Assembly: GCA_024235695.1 (NCBI GenBank)
Contig: JACKLX010000010.1
Coordinates: 1 to 64,000 of the forward strand
DNA from: Accumulibacter sp.
GTDB taxonomy: Bacteria; Pseudomonadota; Gammaproteobacteria; Burkholderiales; Rhodocyclaceae
Direction of reading: 5' to 3'
DNA length: 64,000 bases
The position numbers and the translations under genes were made by a program. Under the pieces are notes generated by a model that was not told the DNA's origin, did not search any database, and saw only the letters and a program-made list of their open reading frames with translations. Each line of letters opens with the position of its first letter. Position 1 is the first letter of the stretch. Positions 26,501 to 35,258 of this stretch are shown here, in pieces.

Positions 26501-27903
26501 GGCGAGATCGGCACCTGGTTTCGGATGCCGGTGGCGACCGCGAGCGCACGCGCGCGCTTGACGGGATCGGCATCCCACGTCGCGGCGCGGTGGTCGAAGT
26601 GGTTGGGCGAGGGGGCGTTGGCGATCTGACAGTTGGCGGCTCTGGCCAGTAGCAGCGCACGTTCCCGGCCGTTGTGGGCAAGTGCGGCGGCACGTTCGAA
26701 TTCCACACGCGCTTCTTGCGGGCGCTGCAGGCGGCCCAGCAGTTCGCCGCGCACGCTGGGCAACCAATGGTAATTGTGCAGGGCCGGCTCGGCCCGCAGC
26801 TCGTCGACCAGATCGAGCGCCGCCGCCGGGCCATCGGCCATCGACACGGCGACGGCGCGATTGAGCCGAACGACCGGCGACGGCGCGATCTGGTCGAGGG
26901 CGTCGTAGAGTGCGACGATGCGCCGCCAGTCGGTCTGCTCGACCTGCGTCGCGCGGGCGTGACACGCGGCAATCGCCGCCTGCAGCGCGTACGGGCCGAG
27001 AAGGCCGTTGGCCGGCAGGGCTTCGCTTCTGGCCAGCGCCTCGAGCCCACGGCGGATCAGCAGGTGGTCCCAGCGGCGGCGGTCCTGGTCGAGCAGCAGC
27101 ACCGGTTCGCCGCTGGCCGAGACGCGCGCAGCGATCCGCGAGGCCTGGATTTCCATCAGCGCGACGAGGCCGAAGACCTCGCTTTCGTCGGGCATCAGAC
27201 CGGCCAGCACGCGACCCAGGCGCAGTGCTTCCGCGCACAGCGCCGGGCGCATCCAGTCGTCACCGGCGGTGGCGACGTAGCCTTCGTTGAACATCAGGTA
27301 GATGACTTCGAGCACCGAGGCCAGGCGCAGACGCAGTTCGCAGCCGTGCGGCAGTTCGAAGGGGACGCCGGCAGCGGCGAGGCTGCGTTTGGCGCGGACG
27401 ATGCGCTGGGCGATGGTCGGCTCGGGCTTGAGGTAGGCGCGGGCAATCTCTGCAGTGGTCAGGCCGCCCATCACACGCAGGGTCAGCGCGCTGCGCGCCT
27501 CGGGCGAGAGGATCGGGTGGCAGGCGGTGAAGATCAGGCGAAGCTGCTGGTCGCCGACGTCGTCGTCGAGCGCCGCGTCGGCCGCTTCCCGCTCGGCGTC
27601 GTCGGCGCTCTGGTGTTGAAAATCGAGCGCGACACCGACTTCGGACGCCTTGCTCGCCGCCATCCGCGTGTGGCGAAAATGGTCCAGCGCCCGGCGCCTG
27701 GTCACCGTCAGCAGCCAGGCGCCGGGGTTGTCCGGGATGCCACTGCGTGGCCAGACCTCGAGCGCGGTGACCAGGGCATCCTGGGCAAAATCTTCCGCCA
27801 GGCCGATATCTCGGACGATGCGCGCCGCGCACCCGATTACCCTGGCCGCTTCGAGACGCCAGACGGCGGCAATGCGCCGGCGGGCGTCGTCGGCGTCGCT
27901 CAT
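25996..27903 (-). CDS. ECF42-type sigma factor fused to a SAM-dependent methyltransferase
   Basis: A 635-residue fusion. Residues ~1-175 hold sigma regions 2 and 4 (DFAQDALVTALEVWPRSG, DNPGAWLLTVTRRRALDHFR, LTTAEIARAYLKPEPTIAQR). Residues ~175-410 are the helical, TPR-like C-terminal extension of ECF42 factors (EVIYLMFNEGYVAT, LNRAVAVSMADGPAAAL). Residues ~425-635 are a class I methyltransferase (NHFDHRAATWDADPVKRARA, ALEYGCGTGLLSF, TLMTFHHVRDTD). ECF42 factors normally end near residue 410, so the methyltransferase is an addition. The start overlaps the upstream VOC gene stop by four bases. The genes before it encode the DGPF/YciI and VOC proteins typical of ECF42 loci. Confidence 0.85.
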   Translation of the reverse strand: MSDADDARRRIAAVWRLEAARVIGCAARIVRDIGLAEDFAQDALVTALEVWPRSGIPDNPGAWLLTVTRRRALDHFRHTRMAASKASEVGVALDFQHQSADDAEREAADAALDDDVGDQQLRLIFTACHPILSPEARSALTLRVMGGLTTAEIARAYLKPEPTIAQRIVRAKRSLAAAGVPFELPHGCELRLRLASVLEVIYLMFNEGYVATAGDDWMRPALCAEALRLGRVLAGLMPDESEVFGLVALMEIQASRIAARVSASGEPVLLLDQDRRRWDHLLIRRGLEALARSEALPANGLLGPYALQAAIAACHARATQVEQTDWRRIVALYDALDQIAPSPVVRLNRAVAVSMADGPAAALDLVDELRAEPALHNYHWLPSVRGELLGRLQRPQEARVEFERAAALAHNGRERALLLARAANCQIANAPSPNHFDHRAATWDADPVKRARALAVATGIRNQVPISPQMRALEYGCGTGLLSFALQAQLAHLALADSSQGMLSVLDEKIAVQRIGSMHPMRLDLLTDPLPPQRYDLIYTLMTFHHVRDTDALLRSLYRLLASPGYLCVADLDSEDGAFHGQGFDGHEGFDRGVLATKAEAAGFREPAFTTVFTMTRGDGSTPTEYPIFLMVARK

Positions 27904-28295
27904 GCCGGCTCGGTCAGGTGAATCAGCTCCCAGATATGGCCGTCGGGGTCGGCGAAGGCGTCGCCGTACATGAAGCCGTGGTCTTCCGGCGCCTTGTAGG
28001 TGCTGCCGCCGCGGGCAAGCGCCCGGGCGACCATCTCATCGACCGCCGCCCGACTGTCGAGCGCCAGGCAGAGCAGCACTTCGGTGGTCTGCGTGGCGTC
28101 GGCCACCGGCCTGGGCGTAAAGGTCTGGAAGCGTTCGCGGGTGAGCAGCATGGCGAAGATGTGGTCACCGATGATCATGCAGGTGGCCGCGTCGTCGGTC
28201 CATTGCGGGTTGAAGCTGAAGCCGAGCGCGGTGAAGAAGTCGATGCTGCGCTTGCGATCGGCAACCGGGAGATTGACGAAAATCTGGGTGGCCAT
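27900..28295 (-). CDS. VOC (glyoxalase/bleomycin-resistance fold) family protein
   Basis: A 131-residue vicinal-oxygen-chelate fold protein of the kind often called lactoylglutathione lyase. It begins QIFVNLPVADRKRSIDFFTALGFSFN and ends ADPDGHIWELIHL, where the glutamate is the usual metal ligand of the fold. Its enzymatic substrate cannot be inferred. It belongs to the six-gene minus-strand unit 30142-25996 and overlaps the sigma gene by four bases. Confidence 0.88.
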   Translation of the reverse strand: MATQIFVNLPVADRKRSIDFFTALGFSFNPQWTDDAATCMIIGDHIFAMLLTRERFQTFTPRPVADATQTTEVLLCLALDSRAAVDEMVARALARGGSTYKAPEDHGFMYGDAFADPDGHIWELIHLTEPA

Positions 28296-28307
28296 GAGAC
28301 CTCCCTG

Positions 28308-28787
28308 TCAGTGCGGTGGAAGCGAACGGACGTCGAAATGCGGCGCCGGCAAGTCGGGACCGAGGACGACCTTTTCGCTGTGGGGATCGAAGGGTGCCGA
28401 GCAATGGTCGTGCACGATCAGCCAGCTGTCGTCCGCTTGCCGGCGCCAGACCATCGTGCTGCGCAGCCAGTGGCGGCCGGCCGGATGGTCTGGCGGCAGA
28501 CCGGAAAAATGCCAGACGAAATGCGCCGCGGCGATCTCGCCAGCGACGCTGACGCTGAGATCCTGTGTCGCGACCGCAAAGGTAGACGCGTCGGGGAAAT
28601 GGGGGAGGCAGCTCGCGACCTTGTCGCGCATTGCCTCGACGCCGCTGGCGAACGGCGGGATGGCATCGAACACCACCGCAGTCGGCGCGTAGAGCGCCAT
28701 CAGGCGGTCGAGGTCCTTGCTGCAGAAGGCGTCGCCCCATGCCGCGATGGCGGCACGGATGCGGCGGGTCGCATCCTGGTCGCTCAC
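28308..28787 (-). CDS. SnoaL-like / nuclear transport factor 2 family protein
   Basis: A 159-residue cone-shaped alpha+beta barrel protein of the SnoaL/DUF4440 type. Blocks are AIAAWGDAFCSKDLDRLMALYAP, the family's hallmark opening, then VASCLPHFPD and HWLRSTMVWRRQADDSWLIV. The GTG at 28787 has GGGAGA upstream and starts where the family starts. Members are isomerases, cyclases or binding proteins; the ligand is unknown. It sits within the ECF42-associated unit, 12 bases before the VOC gene. Confidence 0.82.
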   Translation of the reverse strand: MSDQDATRRIRAAIAAWGDAFCSKDLDRLMALYAPTAVVFDAIPPFASGVEAMRDKVASCLPHFPDASTFAVATQDLSVSVAGEIAAAHFVWHFSGLPPDHPAGRHWLRSTMVWRRQADDSWLIVHDHCSAPFDPHSEKVVLGPDLPAPHFDVRSLPPH

Positions 28788-28797
28788 CCGGCTCTCC

Positions 28798-29160
28798 CTA
28801 CGGCAGGTGGCAGGGCGCGCATTCGCGCACTTCGACGGCGGCCCAGTTGACCGCCGGGCAGCGTCCGGCAATCGCCAGCGCCTCGTCGCGCGTCGCGACG
28901 TCGATCAGGAAGAAGCCGCCGACCATTTCCTTGCTTTCGGCAAACGGGCCGTCGAGCATCTGCGGCGTGCCGCCCGGTGCTCTGGCGCTGATCCGCACGG
29001 CGTGCTCGTCGCTGCGCAGCGATTCGGCGCGCAGCAGGACGCCGCGCTCCTGCAACGCGGCGCTGAAGGCCATCATTTCGTCGTAGAGGCCCTGCGCTTC
29101 GGACGACTGGCGGCTGGCGCGCTGGCCACGAGGTTCAACGATCAACAGCAGGTAGGGCAT
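28798..29160 (-). CDS. YciI/DGPF family protein
   Basis: A 120-residue YciI-like protein (ferredoxin-like dimer). It starts MPYLLLIVEPRGQR and has the hallmark LDGPFAESKEMVGGFFLIDV, ending in VEVRECAPCHLP. DGPF proteins are the standard neighbours of ECF42 sigma factors and may be their targets or signal sensors; their biochemical role is unsettled. It is separated from the upstream VOC gene by one base. Confidence 0.9.
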   Translation of the reverse strand: MPYLLLIVEPRGQRASRQSSEAQGLYDEMMAFSAALQERGVLLRAESLRSDEHAVRISARAPGGTPQMLDGPFAESKEMVGGFFLIDVATRDEALAIAGRCPAVNWAAVEVRECAPCHLP

Positions 29161-29161
29161 C

Positions 29162-29632
29162 TCAGTGCGCTCCGGCGTCCGGACAGCCGTTGACCATGGC
29201 GGCGGTGATTTCTTCCGGGCTGAGGTCGCGCTGGTGGGTGGCGACAGACCAGTGATGGCCGAAGGGATCGACCAGTCGACCGTAGCGGTCGCCCCAGAAC
29301 ATGTCGGAAACCGGCATGGTCACCCGGGCGCCGGCAGTGACGGCCTGGGCGACGGTAGCGTCGACGTCGTCAACGTAGAGGTGGATGGTCACCGGCGAGC
29401 CGTTCAGCGACAGCGGGCTGAGCATTCCCTGCTCGGGATACTCATCGACCAGCATCACGCTGGCGCCGCCGATGCGAATCATGGCGTGCGCCAGTTTGCC
29501 GTCCGGACTGGCCAGGCGGCCTTCCTCGCTGGCGTCGAAGGCCTGTTTGTAGAACTCGATCGCGGCAGCGGCGTTGCGGCAGGTCAGGTGCGGGGTGATC
29601 GCCGTCATGTTCGGCGGAATGGCCTGGTTCAT
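29162..29632 (-). CDS. VOC family protein, PhnB-like
   Basis: A 156-residue PhnB/glyoxalase-fold protein. Landmarks are ITPHLTCRNAAAAIEFYKQAFDA at the start, MIRIGGASVMLVDEYPEQG, and MFWGDRYGRLVDPFGHHWSV near the end, the classic PhnB-like WGDRYGxxxDPFGHxW block. It is the second VOC protein of the ECF42-associated unit. Substrate unknown. Confidence 0.88.
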   Translation of the reverse strand: MNQAIPPNMTAITPHLTCRNAAAAIEFYKQAFDASEEGRLASPDGKLAHAMIRIGGASVMLVDEYPEQGMLSPLSLNGSPVTIHLYVDDVDATVAQAVTAGARVTMPVSDMFWGDRYGRLVDPFGHHWSVATHQRDLSPEEITAAMVNGCPDAGAH

Positions 29633-29725
29633 GGTGTTCTCCTGTGTGCGGGATGGTGTTCGAAACGGCGAGTGCTGTGCCAGCCGACCAGGTGCTTGCC
29701 CTGCGACGGTGGCCGAAGAGGCGTT

Positions 29726-30142
29726 TCAGGTCGGAACGCCAAGCGCCTTGAAACGTTCGATACTGTCCGCTGGCGGAAAATCCTCGAGGCCGTACAGCGG
29801 GCGCACCTCGATCTCAGCCGGCAGGCCTTGGCCGCGCGGGTTGGGGAAGCGCTGGCTCCAGGCCAGTGCTTCCTCGCGGTCGCGCGCTTGAATCAGCGTA
29901 TAGCCGGCAATCAGCTCCCTGCTTTCGGCAAACGGGCCGTCGATCACCGTACACTGTTCGCCGTCGTAACGGATGCGCCAACCGGCCGAGCTTGGCTTGA
30001 GACCGGAGGCGTCGAGTAGCGCGCCGGCCTTCGCCAGTTCTTCGTGGAAGCCGGCCATCGCCGCCAGCAGTTCTTCACCCGGCGCGGGTGAAGTCTCGGC
30101 TTCCGATTCCGGTGTTGCCTTGACGATGATCAGAAAACGCAT
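29726..30142 (-). CDS. YciI/DGPF family protein, second copy
   Basis: A 138-residue YciI-like protein, first gene of the ECF42-associated unit. It starts MRFLIIVKATPESEAETSPA and has VIDGPFAESRELIAGYTLIQ and EIEVRPLYGLEDFP. The ATG at 30142 is chosen because AAGGAGAAGCGC immediately precedes it; the frame is open upstream without similarity. The gene is divergent from the lipase, so the unit's promoter lies between 30143 and ~30354. Confidence 0.9.
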   Translation of the reverse strand: MRFLIIVKATPESEAETSPAPGEELLAAMAGFHEELAKAGALLDASGLKPSSAGWRIRYDGEQCTVIDGPFAESRELIAGYTLIQARDREEALAWSQRFPNPRGQGLPAEIEVRPLYGLEDFPPADSIERFKALGVPT

Positions 30143-30354
30143 GCGCTTCTCCTTGGCAATGGCGCCGCCGAAATGGCGGATTCCCGGCATACGACGAATG
30201 AGGAACGGCGAAGTCGACAGCGTCGCACGGGAATTCGCCCGATGGTGCGAAGCTCTTCGAACGACTCGCGGTCTTTCATCCGGCGAAGGAGCATCGCCGA
30301 CGATTGGCGGTAAGATCGAGCAAGCGGAGCGAGTTCTCCGCGGAGGAGGTGACC

Positions 30355-31185
30355 TTGACCAGCAAACCACTGTATTTTCCACCGGCGCCTTTTGACCTGG
30401 GTGACGCGCTGACTTGCTCGAACCTGGTCGATATCGCCTACGCGATGTACGCACAATGGCTGCAGCAGGGGAAACCGCACGACCCGCATTGCTTTCGGTG
30501 GCAGCCTCCGGCAGGCGCCAGCTTTCGGTTCGGCGCACCCGTCTGGGGAAACTCGCAAGTCCTCGCCTTCCACGACCTGGAACCGTTTGCCCTGGTGGCA
30601 CAGCGCGGGAGTGACGCCTATGCCATCTTCCGCGGCACCGAAAGTCCCGAGGACTGGTACGTCGACGCCAGGTGCGAGCAGGTGCCCTACCAACTGCCCA
30701 ATGTCACCGATGCCGGCTACGTTCATAAGGGCTTCTTCGACTTGTACCAAAGCCTGCGACTGGCAGTGCTCGATCAGCTCGCCAGCCTGGCGGGTGTGCG
30801 GCGCCTGCTGCTTACCGGACACAGCCTGGGCGCGTCGCTGGCGATGGTCGGCATGCCCGACCTGATGGCCAATGCTGCCCTTCCGGCGGTGTCCTTCTTG
30901 CAATACAACCTGGCCGGCCCGAGAACCGGCGACGCGGCTTTCGCGTCGCTGCTGAACAGTGGCCCCGCCAACATCTACCGCATCGTCAACAGCTGCGACC
31001 TGGTGCCGGACGTGCCGCCGTCGGTATTCGACGACCTGACCTGTCACGTCCTCTATCAGCACGTCGGCGATGCGATCACTTTCACCGCGCAATACAACAG
31101 CGTCGTCGGCAATCACGACCACCACGCCAGCTACAACTATGCGCTCGCGCATCCCGAGCAACCGCAGGGGCCTGTCCCGAGCTGA
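30355..31185 (+). CDS. Class 3 lipase family protein
   Basis: A 276-residue alpha/beta hydrolase of the lipase class 3 group. The nucleophile elbow is TGHSLGAS with Ser157; the candidate acid is in CDLVPDVPPS and the candidate histidine in NHDHHASYNYAL, together a plausible Ser-Asp-His triad. IFRGTESPEDWYVDA is the usual oxyanion-side block. No signal peptide is seen. I chose the TTG at 30355 because GGAGGAGGTGACC lies directly upstream; an earlier in-frame TTG at 30304 has no such site. Substrate unknown (acylglycerol or polyhydroxyalkanoate-like esters are possible). Confidence 0.8.
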   Translation: MTSKPLYFPPAPFDLGDALTCSNLVDIAYAMYAQWLQQGKPHDPHCFRWQPPAGASFRFGAPVWGNSQVLAFHDLEPFALVAQRGSDAYAIFRGTESPEDWYVDARCEQVPYQLPNVTDAGYVHKGFFDLYQSLRLAVLDQLASLAGVRRLLLTGHSLGASLAMVGMPDLMANAALPAVSFLQYNLAGPRTGDAAFASLLNSGPANIYRIVNSCDLVPDVPPSVFDDLTCHVLYQHVGDAITFTAQYNSVVGNHDHHASYNYALAHPEQPQGPVPS

Positions 31186-31268
31186 TCGCACGCCAGTGGC
31201 CGACGCCAGTGCCTCGCCGGGCAGCCACGGGAACGGCGCCGCCTTGTTGCCAGCGAGGCGCCTTGCGG

Positions 31269-32744
31269 TCACTTCTTCGGCGTACATGGTCCGGTTTTCG
31301 TCGCCCCCTTGCCGCCTTCGCAACTGGCGAGCGGCTTGCCGGCAGGGTTGCGGAGCGTCCCTTTCCAGCCGTGCTTCCCGCCTGGCGCGATCTCCATGTA
31401 ACCAAACTTGCTCAGCCCGAAGCCGCTGCCCGTCAGGCCGTCGATCGGCAACGAGAAGGGCTTCGCGGGGTGGTTGTGCGCCAGGCTGACGCCGCTGTTG
31501 CCAACGACCAGCTGGTCGGGGTAGGGCGCCTGGCTGGCGCGGCTGAAGCCGATCGCCTGGAAGCGATGCATGTGGCCGGACAGCACGAGGTCCACCGGTC
31601 GTGGCAAGGGGTACTTGCGATAGGCCCGCTGCAAGGTCTGGTCGATGATCGCATAGGCCCCGCTGCGGTCGCTATCGCCGGGCGCCGTGCTGGCGTCGGC
31701 CTTGCGCACGGCCGACAGCGGTCGATGCGACACCAGGGCGACCAGCGCTGGATCAGGGGAATTGCCAAGCAACCGCTGAACCTCCCTGAACTGCTGGTCG
31801 AAATGTGCCTGATGCAGCTCACCCTGGTCGCAGGCATTGGCGGAATCGACTACCAGCAGCGCCAGGCCGGGCAGGTCGATGCGATAGGGCGCACCGAATA
31901 CCAGCGGCTCGCTGCTCTCGGCGGCTGGACACACGGCCTGACCGGTTTCGACGCCGGCAAGGTCGGAGCCGGGATCGAGCAGGTAGAACCAGCCCGGGCC
32001 GGCGCGGCTGCAGAGTTCGTGGTTGCCGCGCGCGACCACCCAGGGAGCGGCGGCGAGCAGGTCGGCGGCCGGCTGGAAGAGATCAAGCCACCAGTCTTGC
32101 CAGCGGTCGGGATCGGCGCTGCCCTGGCTGTTCTGTCCGTGGTAGGGCCCGGCGAGCTGGCAACTGACCGAGCCGGTGTTGTCGCCGGCGTCGTATACCG
32201 GCTGCCTGACGCCGTTGATGCTCACCTGGCCGGGTGTGCCGCGGTAGTTGTAGTCGCCCATGTGCACCACCAGGTCGGGCTTGGCCGCGGCTGCCGAGTG
32301 GGCAATTTGCTGGAACGGCCACGCCTTGCTGCCGAGCCTGCAGCCATCCTGATCGGCGGGTTTGCAGCCGGAATCGCCAACCACCGACACGGCACCCGCT
32401 TTTCGCGGCAGGCCGGGTACGCGCTGTCGGCTGCCATCGACCTGCATTGACGCGGTGACGATCGCTTCGCAGACGCGGATCGGGAAGTTCGCCGGGTCGG
32501 GGTTGTTGCGCGCCGTGGTGGCGACCGCGCTGCCCGGGCCGGTGACCGGAATCAGTCTGGGGCATGGCGACTCCGCGCCCTGCACGATGGCTCGGGCGAT
32601 GGCGACCGTGGCCCCCTGCCTGTTCGGCGCCAGCACCGTGTACGCGGCCAGGACGGTTCCCGGCGTCGGCTCGGCGGCGCGGGCAGCGGTGGGCAGCAGG
32701 GTGGCGATGATCGTCGCCGTGAAAAGCGGTGTTGTGGCGCGCAT
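31269..32744 (-). CDS. Secreted metallophosphoesterase (acid-phosphatase-like)
   Basis: A 491-residue exported calcineurin-like phosphoesterase. A signal peptide (MRATTPLFTATIIATLLPTA, then ARA) is followed by all five metal-binding blocks: VVGDSG, HMGDYNYRG, ARGNHELC, VSHRPL and SGHMHRF. Expected in the periplasm, hydrolysing phosphate esters. The ATG at 32744 follows CAGGAGCCCACC. In a phosphate-storing organism this would supply orthophosphate to PiT carriers, but no Pho-box-like element was found upstream. Stands alone. Confidence 0.85.
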   Translation of the reverse strand: MRATTPLFTATIIATLLPTAARAAEPTPGTVLAAYTVLAPNRQGATVAIARAIVQGAESPCPRLIPVTGPGSAVATTARNNPDPANFPIRVCEAIVTASMQVDGSRQRVPGLPRKAGAVSVVGDSGCKPADQDGCRLGSKAWPFQQIAHSAAAAKPDLVVHMGDYNYRGTPGQVSINGVRQPVYDAGDNTGSVSCQLAGPYHGQNSQGSADPDRWQDWWLDLFQPAADLLAAAPWVVARGNHELCSRAGPGWFYLLDPGSDLAGVETGQAVCPAAESSEPLVFGAPYRIDLPGLALLVVDSANACDQGELHQAHFDQQFREVQRLLGNSPDPALVALVSHRPLSAVRKADASTAPGDSDRSGAYAIIDQTLQRAYRKYPLPRPVDLVLSGHMHRFQAIGFSRASQAPYPDQLVVGNSGVSLAHNHPAKPFSLPIDGLTGSGFGLSKFGYMEIAPGGKHGWKGTLRNPAGKPLASCEGGKGATKTGPCTPKK

Positions 32745-32973
32745 GGTGGGCTCCTGGCCGGGGTGTCGTCGCAGTATAGACGCTCGCCGGTCCGCGGCGG
32801 ATGGCACGGGCGTCAAGGAGCTGTTGCCGCCGATTGGCTGGTGTGCTCGGGCGCAGCCTTGCGCTGCTACCGCACGGCCGGGAGTGGGCACTACGCGCGG
32901 CGAATGGCGCCGGCTTGCCGATCTTCTGCCTGTCTGCCGACGCCGTTGGCCCGTGTGCGGCGGTGGCAGGCGC

Positions 32974-34926
32974 TCAGGTTCGGCTGCCGGTGTTGTTGTT
33001 GCGTCCGCTCAGGAAGGCCTGCGCTTCCTCGCGACGCTCGAAGACGTGCGGCGCGATGCTGCGTGCCGCGAGCGCTTCGCCGAGCTTGGCACGAAGGAAG
33101 GCGCTGGTCGCGTAGCGGGTGATCTGACTGAAGTAATTGGCCAGGAAGTAGCGATCCATTTCAGCATAGGCGTCGTACATGTCCTGGTTGATCCGAAAGC
33201 GGTCGTAGTTGATGATCACGCCGACGCGCTGGCCGGCGGTCTTGCAGCGCAACTCGCAAATGTCCCAGATCGCCTTGACGTCTTCCTCCACCCGGACGTG
33301 CATGCCCTCGAAGTTGAGGAACAGGATGTTGCGCTCCGGATCGTAGATGACCCGTTCGGGCAGCGACAGGTTGAGCAGTTCGGCCTCCAGTCCCATCGGA
33401 TTGACGTTGAAGATGCGCGCGTCCATCTCGCCGTATTCGCCGATGATCGGCTCGAAGTCCATGTTCGCCAGGATGTCGCGGTCGACGTCGATGCCGGGCG
33501 CCACCTCGATCAGCGCCAGCCCGCCCCGGACCCGGCGAAACACGCAGCGTTCGGTGATGTAGTAGACCGGCTTGCCGCGATCGTAGGCGTACTGGCCATT
33601 GAAGGTGATTTGCCCGACCTGCTTGAGGAACTTCCGCTGCCGCCCCTCCTCGACGATCCGCAGCTTGCCGTCGTTCACCTCGACCTTGAGACCGTTGCCG
33701 GTGAAGGTGCCGACAAAGACCACCAGGCGGGCGTTCTGGCTGATGTTGATGAAACCGCCGGCGCCGGTCAGGCGGCCGCCGAAGCGGCTGACATTGACGT
33801 TGCCGGCGGCATCGCATTCGGCCATGCCGAGACAGGCCATGTCGAGGCCGCCACCGTCGTAGAAATCGAACTGCTGGTTCTCGTCGATCACCGCGTCCAT
33901 GTTCACGCCGGTGCCGAAGTTGCCGCCGGTCGACGGGATGCCGCCGATCAGGCCCGATTCGACGGTCAGCGTCAGCAGGTGCGAGATTCGCTCTTCGTTG
34001 GCGACCGCCGCCACGCCTTCGGGCATGCCGACACCCAGATTGATGATGCCGTTGGGCGGCAGTTCGAAGGCCGCGCGGCGGGCGATGATCTTGCGCTCGG
34101 TCAGGGGTGCCGACACCAGGCTGGCCTGCGGGACGCGGAACTCGCCGGCATAGGCGGCGCTATACTGGGTGGCCAGCGTCTGCATGTGCTGGGCAGGTTC
34201 GGCGATCACCACGCAATCGACCAGAATCCCCGGAATCTTCACCTGCCGCGGCGGCAGGCCGCTGCGCTCGGCGATCCGTTCGACCTGAGCGATGACGATG
34301 CCGTTGCTGTTCTTGGCCGCCATCGCCATCGCCAGGTTGTTGAGGGTCAGCGCTTCGCGCTCCATCGTGATGTTGCCGAAAGTGTCGGCGGTGGTGCCGC
34401 GCACGAAGGCGACGTTGACCTCGCCGACCTTGTAGAACAGCCACTCCTCGCCACCGACTTCGACCAGGCTGACGATGTCCCTGGTGGTCGTGGCGTTGAT
34501 CCGGCCGCCGCCGTAGCGCGGATCGACGAAAGTGTGCAGGCCGACCTTGGAGAAGGTGCCGGGCTTGCCGGCCGCCAGATCCCGGAACAGCTGACAGATG
34601 ATTCCCTGTGGCAGGTTGTAGGCTTGGATGCGGTTGTCGAGCGCCAGTTGTGCAACCGTCGGCATTCTCCCCCAGTGGCCCGCCACCACCCGCCGCAGCA
34701 AGCCTTCGTGTCCCAGGTGATTGAGTCCAAGGGTCTTGCCGTCACCCTGGCCGGCGGCCGCGAACAGGGTCAGGTTCTTCGGGCCGCCGGTGGTCAGGAA
34801 GCGCCGCTCCAGCGCCGACAGCAGTGCCTCGGCAAAACCGGTCTGGACGAAGCCGGTGCTGGCCAGGGTATCGCCTTGCCGGATCAGGGCGATGGCTTCA
34901 TCGGCGGTAACGATCTTGCTGCGCAT
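32974..34926 (-). CDS. Acyl-CoA:acetate/propionate CoA-transferase (YdiF/Pct type)
   Basis: A 650-residue CoA-transferase family I enzyme with alpha and beta halves fused in one chain, as in YdiF and propionate CoA-transferase. The catalytic glutamate is predicted at E323 in TVESGLIGGIPSTGGNFGTG (the ExGxxGG motif). Other landmarks are GDTLASTGFVQTG, the opening of the alpha half, and INLGVGMPEGVAAVANEE, the opening of the beta half. The ATG at 34926 has GGGAGC upstream. It moves CoA between short-chain acids, a step that could feed propionyl- or acetyl-CoA into polyhydroxyalkanoate synthesis. Confidence 0.9.
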   Translation of the reverse strand: MRSKIVTADEAIALIRQGDTLASTGFVQTGFAEALLSALERRFLTTGGPKNLTLFAAAGQGDGKTLGLNHLGHEGLLRRVVAGHWGRMPTVAQLALDNRIQAYNLPQGIICQLFRDLAAGKPGTFSKVGLHTFVDPRYGGGRINATTTRDIVSLVEVGGEEWLFYKVGEVNVAFVRGTTADTFGNITMEREALTLNNLAMAMAAKNSNGIVIAQVERIAERSGLPPRQVKIPGILVDCVVIAEPAQHMQTLATQYSAAYAGEFRVPQASLVSAPLTERKIIARRAAFELPPNGIINLGVGMPEGVAAVANEERISHLLTLTVESGLIGGIPSTGGNFGTGVNMDAVIDENQQFDFYDGGGLDMACLGMAECDAAGNVNVSRFGGRLTGAGGFINISQNARLVVFVGTFTGNGLKVEVNDGKLRIVEEGRQRKFLKQVGQITFNGQYAYDRGKPVYYITERCVFRRVRGGLALIEVAPGIDVDRDILANMDFEPIIGEYGEMDARIFNVNPMGLEAELLNLSLPERVIYDPERNILFLNFEGMHVRVEEDVKAIWDICELRCKTAGQRVGVIINYDRFRINQDMYDAYAEMDRYFLANYFSQITRYATSAFLRAKLGEALAARSIAPHVFERREEAQAFLSGRNNNTGSRT

Positions 34927-35258
34927 GCTGATTTGCTCCCGATCACGTGGCTGCTCTGCGGACAAGGGCGCGAAGGCCCGACTGACGGCGACGCTGTCAC
35001 GGCCGTGCGCGCGGCTTGGCCGCACCTGACCTTGCGAACCTTACCCCTTTACGCCCGCATCGCGCCAGCATTTCATCGCCGCCGGCCGATCGGCCAGACT
35101 TTGGCTGGCGGCGTATAGGCAGACGTCGGCGGCTCGGGCATGATGACGCGCGAGCGTTGATGGTGACGATTGTCTGTGAGCTGCCAACGGCAGCCGGCTT
35201 CGCCGACGCCTGTTGAACGCTCGGCTGGTCTACCATCAAACCCGGGAGGAATCTGGCG
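34927..35258. other. Divergent promoter region between CoA-transferase and GST genes
   Basis: 332 bases between two divergently transcribed genes. It must contain both promoters, but no clear -35/-10 pair, sigma-54 site or operator palindrome was recognised. Confidence 0.4.
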
